Positions 18,173-27,015 are shown, numbered from the stretch's first letter. The stretch: DNA of 29,941 nucleotides from an uncultured Veillonella sp. (GCF_905209685.1 NZ_CAJLUB010000011.1:1-29941), one strand, 5' to 3'. Made by a program: numbers and translations. The notes: generated from the sequence alone by a model not told the origin.

Positions 18173-20207
18173 GGTCAACCTCCCGCGCTTGGAACCATTG
18201 TGTTACATACATCATGAAACGTACAGCAATGATAAGAAGCAAACCTAAGAGAGCACCAATTAATAAACCATCATATCCACGCATAATAGACATGAATACA
18301 GGAGTTCTAATATGACAGAATGTTTCAACCATTGAAGCTATGCCGATAACACCTGCAATAGTTAATAAGAAATGGATTACTGTAGGCCATTTACGTAAGA
18401 ATGCAAACGTAGCCAACATTAATGCTGGGTGACCAATAATGAACTCTTTTTCTCTAGGTCTTGCATACAATGTATTTTCAAGGAAACGACGAAGCATAAG
18501 TTCAAATCCTGGTACAGGAACACCTGCTGTATGACCACTGCGGCCAACAAATACCCATGCCACGCCACCAAGAGCAGCCATTACAAAGAATACGTAAAAT
18601 TTAACATCCATTGTTAAGAATTCAACTACAAATTTCTTTGCTTCTTCTTTAGAGTTAATCATACGACCTTTCCACAAAGGGAAACGTTGTAAGTACGCGA
18701 TGATCACCAATACAATTGGAAGTACAAATGTTAACTTAACACCTCTAAAGATAGCAAATTCCATAAAGAATTTCGTATTTCCTAATAAAGATGCAATATA
18801 CATACCGCCAATAGCCGCAAATAATGCAGCAATTACGAGATAAAGCACTGCTAATACGGTAGATTTAATAGCACCTAATGGACGAGCTCCATCATAACGA
18901 CGCCATTCCTCCATCAAGCGAATCATGGCACCTACAGGAGCCATAATAGCACTAGATAAAGCCCAGATTTGAGTAATCAATGTACCACTTGTAATGATGA
19001 ATAATACTACAGATACAAGGGAAATGCCAAAGAATGCTACCAATTGTGTATGTTTACGCATTGGAACTAACATTTGAGCAACATAAACGAATAGCGCAAT
19101 AGCACCAATCATAGTAATGACTACTAATAAAGGATTAGGTGTATAAGGAGGATAAATATCAGCAGGACCAAATTCATATCCTTTAGTGGATAATTTTTCA
19201 GTGGTCATCCCAATATAGTTAATAGTTGTTTGTAATACCGTTTCATTATTTACACCTGTTTCATACATAGGGAATAAGTTAAAACGAATATTACGTTCAA
19301 TATCACTAATATAGAATCGTTGAGCTGCTTCTTCGGGCGTGATTTTCTTTAATTCATCCTTAGCAATTGTATATACACGGCCCACACTATAATTATCTTT
19401 AGCCGCCATTTCCAAGAAACCTTGTTGTGGCTCATATTGAAGTTGGTTAACGGCTTCGATACCAACTAAAGGAATATGATTTTTATGTAACAGTTCTAAT
19501 GTTTCATCAGTTAAATTAGGAGCACCTAGAGCTTCTTTACCAGCAAAGATCATGCCGGTTACATGTGGAATTCCTTCAAGACGTTTAAACACATATTGGA
19601 GGTCATCTGATGTTACATTTCTGTAGTTTGTAGGACGAACTATAACATTAAATCCACGATTAGCGACTTCTTGAGCTTGTAACTTGGAAATACCAAGATT
19701 CATTTTTAGATAGCTATCTGCAGTAGCACCATATAACTCAAGGACTGGACCAATACTAGTATTAAGCTCTTTAACTTTATCTTTACCAATACGATGATAC
19801 AAGTCTTCGCGAATTTCTTTATAATAGCCTTCTTTACCTGAAATTAATGCTACATAGGTTGCACCATTTTTAACGGATGCCCCATTAATACGGACTGCAT
19901 CCATTTCTTCGGAGCTTAACACCTTAACTTGACCTGCATCTTTAGCTTTTTCTAAGGTACGATCATAAATGGCAAATGCTGTTACACCTGCATTACGAAG
20001 TGCATCAAAAGCCTCTTGTTGACTACGCTTTTCAAAGGCATTAGCTCTTAGAACAGCATCATAATCTACGATATTTTCAATATGATTTTGAGATTTTTCA
20101 ATCTGATGGCGTTCAAATACCAAATATAAAGAGGATACAAGTCCCACTATAATACAGAGTATTAGAATCCAAGAGTACTTACTTTTTTGTGTATTCCGAT
20201 GATTCAC
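18165..20207 (-). CDS. DUF5693 family multi-pass membrane protein
   Basis: 680 residues. One N-terminal membrane segment (about 11-29) precedes an extracytoplasmic domain (about 30-350). Then come about eight membrane segments (from LLVVITMIGAIALFVYVAQM near 360 to LLIGALLGLLLIIAVRFMMY near 655). I recognise the family only as DUF5693; its function is not established. It overlaps csaB by 8 bp, so the two are translated together. A role in making, exporting or presenting the pyruvylated polymer is plausible but unproven. The start ATG at 20207 lies 12 bp after the DUF2993 gene. Confidence 0.75.
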   Translation of the reverse strand: MNHRNTQKSKYSWILILCIIVGLVSSLYLVFERHQIEKSQNHIENIVDYDAVLRANAFEKRSQQEAFDALRNAGVTAFAIYDRTLEKAKDAGQVKVLSSEEMDAVRINGASVKNGATYVALISGKEGYYKEIREDLYHRIGKDKVKELNTSIGPVLELYGATADSYLKMNLGISKLQAQEVANRGFNVIVRPTNYRNVTSDDLQYVFKRLEGIPHVTGMIFAGKEALGAPNLTDETLELLHKNHIPLVGIEAVNQLQYEPQQGFLEMAAKDNYSVGRVYTIAKDELKKITPEEAAQRFYISDIERNIRFNLFPMYETGVNNETVLQTTINYIGMTTEKLSTKGYEFGPADIYPPYTPNPLLVVITMIGAIALFVYVAQMLVPMRKHTQLVAFFGISLVSVVLFIITSGTLITQIWALSSAIMAPVGAMIRLMEEWRRYDGARPLGAIKSTVLAVLYLVIAALFAAIGGMYIASLLGNTKFFMEFAIFRGVKLTFVLPIVLVIIAYLQRFPLWKGRMINSKEEAKKFVVEFLTMDVKFYVFFVMAALGGVAWVFVGRSGHTAGVPVPGFELMLRRFLENTLYARPREKEFIIGHPALMLATFAFLRKWPTVIHFLLTIAGVIGIASMVETFCHIRTPVFMSIMRGYDGLLIGALLGLLLIIAVRFMMYVTQWFQAREVDHE

Positions 20208-20219
20208 GATAAATCCTTT

Positions 20220-20915
20220 CTAGTTAAGTACAGGTTTAACTTTGATGTGAATTTCACCATTATCAACAGTTAAGCTTTCAGCTTTCACAGGAATTGGGAA
20301 GTTATTAAAGTTATAAACTTCTGTAGCCTCTAATACATTAGATGTCAAACCTGGGATAGTAGCACCATTAATGGTGAACTTTTTAGGTGCGAATAGTAAA
20401 GTATTATCCTTTAATTCTAAGTTGCCATCTAATTTAACAGAACCTTTAAATACCATGCCAACATTCATATTACCAGTTAAGCTGATGTTATCTTTATTGA
20501 TGTTTACTTTTACATCTTGAATTTCACTACCAGCTTGAGTACTTAAGAATTTAGCCAAATCTTCATTAGTCACAGTACCTTCGATACTAGAACTACCTAC
20601 ACTTACTACATCAATTTCTTGGCTAGCCAATAATGAAATTGGATTTACAAGAATTTGTGTTGCATCATAATTGAAGTTTGCAAAGTTTAATTTACCAAGT
20701 TTTACATCATCTAAAGAACCATATACATGATCAGCTTCACCATAGAGTAATTTAAATCCTGGTTGAGACTCAACATTTACTGTTTGAGAAGATGGTTTTA
20801 GTGAATCATTTAACTGTTTTTCAATACGGGAACTAATATAAGAAGGTAATAAAAATTGAGTTGCTGCTGCTAAAGCAATAATCAGCACTAATAGGAATAG
20901 TAAAAACTTTTTCAT
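20220..20915 (-). CDS. DUF2993 (LmeA-like) lipid-binding exported protein
   Basis: 231 residues. A signal peptide or anchor (MKKFLLFLLVLIIALAAA) is followed by the IEKQLNDSL segment and a beta-rich domain with repeated short hydrophobic strands. This is the DUF2993/LmeA pattern; LmeA of mycobacteria binds phosphoinositides and works in the periplasm. No catalytic residues are evident. It sits 8 bp after prfB and 12 bp before the DUF5693 gene, so it may belong to the same envelope module as csaB. The assignment rests on pattern recognition and should be treated as moderate. Confidence 0.65.
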   Translation of the reverse strand: MKKFLLFLLVLIIALAAATQFLLPSYISSRIEKQLNDSLKPSSQTVNVESQPGFKLLYGEADHVYGSLDDVKLGKLNFANFNYDATQILVNPISLLASQEIDVVSVGSSSIEGTVTNEDLAKFLSTQAGSEIQDVKVNINKDNISLTGNMNVGMVFKGSVKLDGNLELKDNTLLFAPKKFTINGATIPGLTSNVLEATEVYNFNNFPIPVKAESLTVDNGEIHIKVKPVLN

Positions 20916-20923
20916 AAGAACTC

Positions 20924-22031
20924 CTAAATTGTTAAATTCGCTTCTTTTTTCAAGAAACCTTCCATAAATTGATCTAAATTACCATCCATAACGGATTGTA
21001 CATTCCCTGTTTCAACCCCTGTGCGATGATCCTTAACGAGATTATATGGGTGGAATACATACGACCGAATTTGACTACCCCATTCAATCGCTTGATAGGT
21101 ACCACCAATTTGCTCTTTAAGTTCTGCTTGTTTTTCTAATTCTAATTCAAATAATTTGGCGCGCAATAATCGTAATGCTTGTTCCCTATTTTGCATTTGA
21201 GAACGTTGAGTTTGACACTGAACTACGATACCTGTTGGCCTATGCGTCATACGTACAGCAGAATCTGTTTTATTGATATGCTGACCACCAGCACCACTAG
21301 CTCGGTATGTATCTACCTGTACATCTTTCATATCAATATTGATTTCTACTGTATCATCGATTTCTGGCATTACATCAACAGCAGCAAAGGATGTATGACG
21401 ACGTGCAGCAGCATCAAATGGTGAAATACGCACTAGACGATGTACACCTTTTTCAGATTTCAAATAACCAAAAGCATTTTCACCTTTAATTAAAAATGTA
21501 GCAGATTTTGTACCTGCCTCATCACCGGGTTGTTCATCCATCAATTCAATAGAGAATCCTGCTTTTTCAGCCCAACGTAAATACATGCGAATCAGCATGG
21601 AGCACCAATCTTGAGCCTCTGTGCCACCTGCACCAGCATGGAATGTTAAAATCGCATTATTAGCATCATATTCACCACTAAGCAATAAAAGAACTTCTTG
21701 TTTTTCTACAGTTTCTTCTATTTGTTGAACATAATCCTTGATTTCACCTTCCAAAGAACGATCATCTTCCTCTATTGCCATCTCAAGCATTACATTAGCA
21801 TCTTCAATATCACTAACAAGTTGTTTATAGCTTTCTACAGCATTTTTCAATTGTGTGGCTTCTTGAGAAATCTCACGAGCCTTGTCTGGGTCATCCCAAA
21901 ATGTAGGGTCGCTCATTTGCACATCGAGTGTAAAGATTCGATCTTCTTTCTGAGCAATGTTAAAGTGAATCCCTCATTCCATAAATACGTTCTTCTAGAT
22001 TAGAAATAATAGGTTTTAAATCTTCTAACAA
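20924..22031 (-). CDS. prfB: Peptide chain release factor 2 (RF2), made by +1 frameshifting
   Basis: Two frames are joined by a +1 shift. Frame 0 starts at TTG 22031 after an AGGTGG ribosome binding site and encodes 23 codons (M)LEDLKPIISNLEERIYGM-RDSL before a TAA at 21962-21960. Frame +1 continues NIAQKEDRIF... to the stop at 20924, giving about 368 residues, the normal RF2 length. The SPF stop-codon recognition tripeptide is in VRISPFDAAA, and the catalytic GGQ is in GAGGQHINKTDS. RF2 releases peptides at UGA and UAA. Without the shift, no in-frame ATG gives a normal N terminus. A hairpin terminator separates it from secA. The unusual stop at the shift site is treated separately. Confidence 0.93.
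21959..21974 (-). promoter_or_regulatory. prfB programmed +1 frameshift site with a UAA stop
   Basis: The minus strand reads AGG GAT TCA CTT TAA C. CTT is the classical slippery codon and slips onto TTT. A Shine-Dalgarno-like GAGGGA lies just upstream, as in other prfB genes. The stop in the zero frame is TAA (21962-21960), whereas characterised prfB sites use TGA. The protein on either side aligns with the usual RF2 N terminus, so this is not a random frame break. Confidence 0.85.
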
Positions 22032-22091
22032 TTTATGTTCACCACCTTTAACTTATTAGCTTATTACATCGATAAACTATCACCTTAATAA

Positions 22092-22144
22092 AATAGAAAA
22101 ATGGCCGTTGCCCAGAAGGAAATCCCATTGAGCAACGTGCCATT
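22092..22144 (-). terminator. Hairpin terminator between secA and prfB
   Basis: Arms at 22100-22111 (aatggccgttgc) and 22132-22144 (gcaacgtgccatt) pair almost fully, with a small internal mismatch. On the minus strand the hairpin is followed by TTTTCTATTTT. It would end the secA transcript 9 bp after its stop codon. The 60 bp between here and prfB presumably hold the prfB promoter, but no convincing -35/-10 pair was found. Confidence 0.7.
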
Positions 22145-22152
22145 CACAAATC

Positions 22153-24588
22153 TTAATCTATGTTTTGTGGCTCCAACACATCTTCATGATGGGGTTGTGC
22201 ACCTTCTAAGTGGTCAACTGGTTCTTCAATTTCTTGAATCAATTGTGCACGAATTTTGTACAACGCCATGATTGTTTCATCTTGGATAGCAGCAATCATG
22301 TTTTGGAACATATCAAAGGCTTCAAATTTATATTCCACCAATGGATTTTTTTGGCCATATGCACGAAGACCGATACCTTCACGCAACATATCCATATTAT
22401 CCAAATGTTCCATCCATTTGTTATCAACAACGCGCAACATAATAGCCTTTTCAAGCTGGCCAAACATAGCATCACCAAGCATATCAACGCGATCTTGATA
22501 CTCAGCATGAGCAATTTCAAGCAAGCGTTCTAATAATTCTTGACGACTATATTCTTCCATATCTTGAGGAGTCATAATATCTTCGGTTAAGAAATATTGA
22601 CTCAAGTGCTTGTAGAGACCTTCGTAATCCCATTCTTCTGGATATAATTTCTCATCTGCATAAGCATCTACAGATTCAGTAACAAGTTTATCAATCATTT
22701 CATTGATTGTGTCACGTAAGGACTCATTACGTAAAATACGACGACGTTGTTCGTATAATACTTCACGTTGTTGATTCATAACATCATCATACTCGAGTAC
22801 ATATTTACGAATATTATAGTTATGATCTTCTACTTTCTTTTGAGCACGTTCAATAGATTTAGTAATCAAAGAATGCTCAATAGGTTCATCCTCTTCCATG
22901 CCAAGTTTATCCATAATGCCTGTAATATTGTCAGCACCAAAGATACGCATCAAATCATCTTCTAAAGATAAGAAGAATTGAGAGGAACCTGGGTCACCTT
23001 GACGACCAGCACGACCACGCAACTGATTATCGATACGGCGACTTTCATGACGTTCAGTACCTAAGATGGCCAAGCCACCTAATTCAGGTACACCTTCACC
23101 TAATGTAATATCAGTACCACGACCTGCCATGTTTGTAGCAATTGTTACCATGCCCATTTGACCAGCATTGGCAACAATTTCAGCTTCTTTTTCATGATGT
23201 TTAGCATTCAATACTTTATGTGGTACGCCTGCACGTAATAACATATCTGAAAGCTCTTCAGATTGTGTAATAGATGTAGTACCAATCAAAATAGGTTGAC
23301 CAGTTTGATGTCGTTCTACAGCATTACGTACTACGGCACGATATTTAGCAGCCTTAGTTTTAAAGATTTGATCTGGCAAATCTACACGGGCTAATGGTTT
23401 ATTTGGAGGAATAGGCAATACTTCCAAACCGTAAATATCGATGAATTCTTTTTCCTCAGTCTTAGCTGTACCAGTCATACCAGCAAGCTTTTTATACATA
23501 CGGAAATAGTTTTGGAATGTAATAGAAGCCAATGTTTGACTTTCACGTTCAACCTTCAAGCCTTCTTTAGCTTCGATAGCTTGATGTAAGCCATCAGAAT
23601 AACGACGACCAAACATCAAACGACCTGTAAATTCATCGACGATAACAACTTCACCATCTTTAACTACGTAATCAGTATCGCGATGCATCATAGCATAAGC
23701 ACGTAAAGATGCACCAAGTAGATGGTTTAACTCGATGTTTTCTGCATCATACAAGTTTTCAACACCAAGCATTTTTTCGACTTTTGCGATACCAGAATCA
23801 GTAGGTGCAATAGTCTTTTGTTTTTCATCAATTGTATAATCTTCATCTTTTACAAGATGAGGAACAATTTTAGCTAACTTGTAGTAATTATCTGTGGAAC
23901 GTTGACCAGGACCAGAAATAATTAATGGAGTTCTCGCTTCATCGATAAGAATAGAGTCAACTTCATCGACAATTGCGTAATTCAATGGACGTTGTACCAT
24001 TTGAGATACATCAGATACCATGTTATCGCGCAAATAGTCAAAACCAAACTCATTATTTGTACCATATGTAATATCACATGCATATGCTTCTTTACGTTGG
24101 TTATAATCGAGATTAGCCACAATAAGACCTGTAGAAAGGCCTAAGAAGTTATATAAACGACCCATTTGTTCACTATCGCGAGTAGCCAAATAATCATTTA
24201 CTGTAACAACATGTACGCCGTTACCTGTCAATGCATTTAGATATACTGGCAATGTAGCAACTAATGTTTTACCTTCGCCAGTACGCATTTCTGCGATATT
24301 ACCTCTATGAAGGCAAATACCACCGATCAACTGCACATCAAAATGACGCATGCCTAACACACGTTTAGATGCTTCGCGAACTACAGCAAATGCTTCTGGC
24401 AAAATGTCGTCTAACGTTTCCCCTTTTTGCAAACGACGTTTAAACTCATCGGTTTTTGCTACTAAGTTAGCATCACTTAATTTAACATAATTCGGTTCAA
24501 TTTCATTAATATGATCAGCAATAGCACGCATTTTTTTAATTTCTTTTGCGTTATTATTGCCTAATAGCCTTTGTAAAAAGCTTAACAA
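22153..24588 (-). CDS. secA: Preprotein translocase ATPase SecA
   Basis: 811 residues from TTG 24588. Walker A is in [13 protein letters not shown] near 96-108 and the DEAD-like Walker B is in [16 protein letters not shown] near 200-215. The C-terminal motor motif [13 protein letters not shown] and [15 protein letters not shown] are present. It drives proteins through SecYEG. The frame runs on to ATG 24612, but GAGGAG (8 nt before the TTG) lies inside that extension, and [10 protein letters not shown] is the usual SecA start. The C terminus ends in [13 protein letters not shown] and lacks the Cys-rich zinc motif found in many SecA proteins. Confidence 0.95.
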   Translation of the reverse strand: MLSFLQRLLGNNNAKEIKKMRAIADHINEIEPNYVKLSDANLVAKTDEFKRRLQKGETLDDILPEAFAVVREASKRVLGMRHFDVQLIGGICLHRGNIAEMRTGEGKTLVATLPVYLNALTGNGVHVVTVNDYLATRDSEQMGRLYNFLGLSTGLIVANLDYNQRKEAYACDITYGTNNEFGFDYLRDNMVSDVSQMVQRPLNYAIVDEVDSILIDEARTPLIISGPGQRSTDNYYKLAKIVPHLVKDEDYTIDEKQKTIAPTDSGIAKVEKMLGVENLYDAENIELNHLLGASLRAYAMMHRDTDYVVKDGEVVIVDEFTGRLMFGRRYSDGLHQAIEAKEGLKVERESQTLASITFQNYFRMYKKLAGMTGTAKTEEKEFIDIYGLEVLPIPPNKPLARVDLPDQIFKTKAAKYRAVVRNAVERHQTGQPILIGTTSITQSEELSDMLLRAGVPHKVLNAKHHEKEAEIVANAGQMGMVTIATNMAGRGTDITLGEGVPELGGLAILGTERHESRRIDNQLRGRAGRQGDPGSSQFFLSLEDDLMRIFGADNITGIMDKLGMEEDEPIEHSLITKSIERAQKKVEDHNYNIRKYVLEYDDVMNQQREVLYEQRRRILRNESLRDTINEMIDKLVTESVDAYADEKLYPEEWDYEGLYKHLSQYFLTEDIMTPQDMEEYSRQELLERLLEIAHAEYQDRVDMLGDAMFGQLEKAIMLRVVDNKWMEHLDNMDMLREGIGLRAYGQKNPLVEYKFEAFDMFQNMIAAIQDETIMALYKIRAQLIQEIEEPVDHLEGAQPHHEDVLEPQNID

Positions 24589-24644
24589 ACAAATCACTCC
24601 TCTATAGGACATCTTACATTATTTTATCTAATTTATTATAACGA

Positions 24645-24679
24645 AAATGCCTTGAATAGTCAAAGAATTCAAGGCATTT
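24645..24679 (-). terminator. 13-bp perfect inverted repeat upstream of secA
   Basis: Arms 24645-24657 and 24667-24679 (aaatgccttgaat / attcaaggcattt) enclose a 9-nt loop. On the minus strand TTTTCG follows, so it could act as a second, weaker terminator after hpf or as a secA leader structure. It lies between the strong hpf terminator and the secA start, and so would be transcribed only by read-through or from a promoter upstream of it. Confidence 0.5.
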
Positions 24680-24700
24680 CACGATTATTTATAGCATTTT

Positions 24701-24738
24701 ATAAAAAAGGTGGATGACTCAAAATGGTCATCCACCTT
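24701..24738 (-). terminator. Strong intrinsic terminator after hpf
   Basis: Perfect 12-bp stem (aaggtggatgac at 24707-24718, gtcatccacctt at 24727-24738) with an 8-nt loop, followed on the minus strand by TTTTTTAT. This is the best terminator in the hpf-secA gap and ends the hpf transcript. Confidence 0.9.
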
Positions 24739-24740
24739 GA

Positions 24741-24802
24741 TATAATAATCGGCTGATTTAAAAAGTAGAAAGGAGTTAGGATTATTGTCAGCCGATATTA
24801 TA
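24741..24802 (-). repeat. Long inverted repeat in the hpf 3' untranslated region
   Basis: The left arm tataataatcggctga (24741-24756) pairs with tcagccgatattata (24788-24802) apart from one bulged base. The loop of 31 nt contains CTCCTTTCTA on the minus strand (complement of 24766-24775). It begins 2 bp after the hpf stop codon and ends just before the terminator hairpin. It has no T-run of its own and so does not look like a terminator. Confidence 0.6.
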
Positions 24803-24804
24803 GG

Positions 24805-25332
24805 TTATTGTAATTCTGGCTCAATCAAACCATAGAATCCATCATGTCTACGATATACTACGTTCATTGCTTCTGTTTCAGCATTGAAGAACATAAAGAA
24901 GTCATGGCCAATAAGATTCATTTGTAAGATAGCTTCTTCTACATCCATAGGACGTACTGCAAAGTGTTTCCGTTTTACAACTTCGATAGTTTCCTCTTCT
25001 ACAGGAGCTGCTAAAGCTTCAGGATGGAAAGCTTCTTGTTTTTTGAAGCGTTTTGCTAAACGAGTTTTATGTTTATGGATTTGACGTACGATCTTGTCTA
25101 TTACTAAATCAATAGCTGCATACATATCATCGTTTGTTTCTACACCGCGAAGAACGATCTTATCAACGAAGCATGTAAGTTCAACAGTAGATTTATCTTT
25201 AACAACGGATAAAACCGCTTGTGCATCTAACTCATCATCGAAGTAACGAGTTAATTTGCTCAATCTTTTTTCGATGTATGCTCTTAGAGCATCTGTCACT
25301 TCAATGTTTTTACCTCTGATTGCTACTTTCAT
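24805..25332 (-). CDS. hpf: Ribosome hibernation promoting factor, long form
   Basis: 175 residues. The N-terminal S30AE domain (about 1-100, MKVAIRGKNIEVTDALRAYIEKRLSK at its start) binds the 30S decoding region. The C-terminal domain (about 118-175, KHFAVRPMDVEEAILQMNLIGHDFFMFFN) is the dimerisation domain specific to long HPF. It therefore can form 100S ribosome dimers alone. The gene lies upstream of secA and prfB, the standard Firmicute arrangement. The start ATG at 25332 follows AAAGGGTG. Its leader holds a hairpin and no clear promoter. Confidence 0.95.
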   Translation of the reverse strand: MKVAIRGKNIEVTDALRAYIEKRLSKLTRYFDDELDAQAVLSVVKDKSTVELTCFVDKIVLRGVETNDDMYAAIDLVIDKIVRQIHKHKTRLAKRFKKQEAFHPEALAAPVEEETIEVVKRKHFAVRPMDVEEAILQMNLIGHDFFMFFNAETEAMNVVYRRHDGFYGLIEPELQ

Positions 25333-25359
25333 AAGTCAACACCCTTTCTAAAAATCATC

Positions 25360-25402
25360 CACGAGATACGAGTGTGTAGTAATTTTTTACTTATCTCTCG
25401 TG
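25360..25402 (-). promoter_or_regulatory. Hairpin in the hpf leader
   Basis: Arms cacgaga (25360-25366) and tctcgtg (25396-25402) enclose a nested agtaa/ttact pair (25378-25382, 25387-25391). It lies about 30-70 nt before the hpf start. No T-run follows on the minus strand, so it is more likely an mRNA leader structure than a terminator. No firm -10/-35 pair was found for hpf in 25403-25502. Confidence 0.4.
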
Positions 25403-25502
25403 TTATATTTAGTATTTCTACATCAAGGTATAAAACTCCTCTTTTTTTCAAAAGAATTTTTATATTTTTTGCAGAATTATAAATATTATTTCCAGTAACA
25501 AT

Positions 25503-25536
25503 CGAAAAACTCCAATATCATGCGATATCGGAGTTT
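25503..25536 (-). terminator. Intrinsic terminator after the cold-shock gene
   Basis: Arms 25507-25519 and 25524-25536 form a 13-bp stem with a 4-nt loop. One position is G-U on the minus-strand RNA but A-C on the plus strand, which supports minus-strand use. TTTTTC follows on the minus strand. Confidence 0.85.
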
Positions 25537-25573
25537 CTTTATATGTTGCTTTTATGTATTTTTTGGTATGTTA

Positions 25574-25771
25574 TTACGCTTTTACAACGTTAGCAGCTTG
25601 AGGGCCACGGTTACCATCAACGATATCAAACTCTACATTTTGACCTTCTGTCAAAGATTTGAAGCCTTCGTCTTGGATCGCAGAGTAATGTACGAATACA
25701 TCGCTACCGTCTTCACGTTCAATAAAACCATAACCTTTTTCTGCGCTAAACCATTTTACTTTACCTAACAT
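25574..25771 (-). CDS. Cold-shock protein, CspA family
   Basis: 65 residues, a single cold-shock domain. The RNA-binding motifs RNP1 (KGYGFI) and RNP2 (VFVHY) are intact, and [14 protein letters not shown] at the start is diagnostic. It binds single-stranded RNA or DNA and acts as an RNA chaperone. The gene is monocistronic: its own promoter lies at 25827-25855 and a terminator follows at 25503-25536. The ribosome binding site AGGAGG is ideal, 8 nt before ATG 25771. The roughly 50-nt leader is short compared with the long thermosensing leader of E. coli cspA. Confidence 0.96.
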   Translation of the reverse strand: MLGKVKWFSAEKGYGFIEREDGSDVFVHYSAIQDEGFKSLTEGQNVEFDIVDGNRGPQAANVVKA

Positions 25772-25826
25772 GGTAACATCCTCCTAAAAATATATATATT
25801 GTCTTACTGTCTTGCACTACACTTGT

Positions 25827-25855
25827 ATCATAACACAGCATGTATAAAATATCAA
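25827..25855 (-). promoter_or_regulatory. Promoter of the cold-shock gene
   Basis: Minus strand TTGATA (25855 to 25850), a 17-bp spacer and TATGAT (25832 to 25827). The expected start near 25820 gives a leader of about 49 nt. Confidence 0.75.
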
Positions 25856-26234
25856 ACAATAATATTAACACTTTTAATGAATATACAAATATATCTTATT
25901 GACAATTCATCCCCTAAAAACTACTTTAAAACCTTTATTTATCTATATTATAAATATTTCCGAACAGCACATTAAATTATTACATAATTTTATAATCATA
26001 AAAATATATGAATTAAAAATTATTACTCCAAAATATATATGTATAAAATTTTTATATATCACAAATATTTATAGCGATAATCGTATTTTATAGATTAAGA
26101 AAAGCCTAAAAGCGCTTATTTACAAGGGTTGAACAGATACGGATAAAATAAGTCATCAAATATATTAATAGATATAAATCGATTCATATATTAAGAAATT
26201 TAATATCTACAAATTTGGTTATCTTTAAAAATAC
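25856..26234. other. AT-rich intergenic stretch without a gene
   Basis: About 380 bp between the cold-shock promoter and the transporter terminator. It is extremely AT-rich with many short A/T runs. A 13-mer atatttccgaaca (25954-25966) recurs at 29031-29043. A 64-codon plus-strand frame (25899-26093) is Ile/Lys/Thr low-complexity and I do not treat it as a gene. No convincing promoter, RNA or repeat array was found. Confidence 0.6.
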
Positions 26235-26279
26235 AAAAAAAAGGAAGCAAACTCTGAATTTCAGAACTTACTTCCTTTT
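26235..26279 (-). terminator. Intrinsic terminator of the glnHPQ operon
   Basis: Arms aaaaggaag (26239-26247) and cttcctttt (26271-26279) pair, with an inner tctga/tcaga pairing in the loop. Eight T residues follow on the minus strand, 16 bp after the glnQ stop. Confidence 0.9.
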
Positions 26280-26295
26280 ATGTTAGAAAATATTA

Positions 26296-27015
26296 TTATA
26301 AAATTTTCGACAAGAACAATTTTGTTCGCTCATTTGTTGGAGCATCAAATACCTTTTCAGGAGTATCATCTTCTAAGATTAATCCACCATCAACGAATAA
26401 TACGCGGTCAGCTACTTCTTTAGCAAAGCCCATTTCATGAGTAACAATAACCATCGTCATCCCTTCTTCTGCGAGAGACTTCATTACATCTAGAACCTCA
26501 CGAACCATTTCTGGATCGAGTGCAGATGTAGGTTCATCAAATAGCATAACTTTTGGTTTCATCGCTAGGGCACGGGCAATAGCAACACGTTGCTTTTGAC
26601 CACCAGATAAGGAATCAGGATATGCATTAGCTTTATCTCCTAACCCAACGCGATCAAGTAAAGCTTGTCCGATTTTCTTAGCTTCATCACTAGAAGTTTT
26701 ACGAACCTTAGTTTGAGCTAATGTTAAATTTTCCATTACAGTCATATGTGGGAAAAGATTAAAGTTTTGGAATACCATCCCTACTTCAGCACGAACTTCA
26801 TTGAGTTTAGACTTATCAGAAAGATCCATACCATCTACAATTACCTTACCAGATGTAGGCTCTTCTAAGTAGTTCATAGTACGCAATACTGTACTTTTAC
26901 CAGAACCAGATGGACCAATTATAACGACAACTTGACCTTTTTCTATATGTAAATCAATGCCCTTTAATACTTCATTTTTACCAAAGGATTTATGTACATT
27001 TTCTAATTTAATCAT
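26296..27015 (-). CDS. glnQ: Polar amino-acid ABC transporter ATP-binding protein, GlnQ type
   Basis: 239 residues. Walker [10 protein letters not shown] near 34-42, signature LSGGQKQR near 139-146 and Walker [13 protein letters not shown] near 160-171 are intact. It energises amino-acid uptake with the permease and binding protein upstream. Its start overlaps the glnP stop as ATGA, indicating translational coupling. The exact substrate (glutamine, glutamate, cystine or another polar amino acid) cannot be fixed from the ATPase. Confidence 0.92.
   Translation of the reverse strand: MIKLENVHKSFGKNEVLKGIDLHIEKGQVVVIIGPSGSGKSTVLRTMNYLEEPTSGKVIVDGMDLSDKSKLNEVRAEVGMVFQNFNLFPHMTVMENLTLAQTKVRKTSSDEAKKIGQALLDRVGLGDKANAYPDSLSGGQKQRVAIARALAMKPKVMLFDEPTSALDPEMVREVLDVMKSLAEEGMTMVIVTHEMGFAKEVADRVLFVDGGLILEDDTPEKVFDAPTNERTKLFLSKIL

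Noticed and set aside
18165..18178. TTG start at 18178 for csaB
   Set aside because: The ATG two codons later has an ideally spaced GGGAGG and gives the usual CsaB N terminus.
21923..22031. Frameshifted or broken prfB pseudogene
   Set aside because: The break coincides with the known programmed frameshift position, with slippery CTT and upstream purines, and the remaining frame has intact SPF and GGQ motifs.
24786..24836. Plus-strand AAAGGAG followed by a TTG frame near 24786
   Set aside because: The frame is only about 16 codons and runs antisense into the hpf 3' end; the purine run is the complement of the loop sequence in the hpf 3' hairpin.
25899..26093. 64-codon plus-strand frame in the AT-rich spacer
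   Set aside because: Low-complexity Ile/Lys/Tyr composition expected of AT-rich DNA, no ribosome binding site and no recognisable motif.
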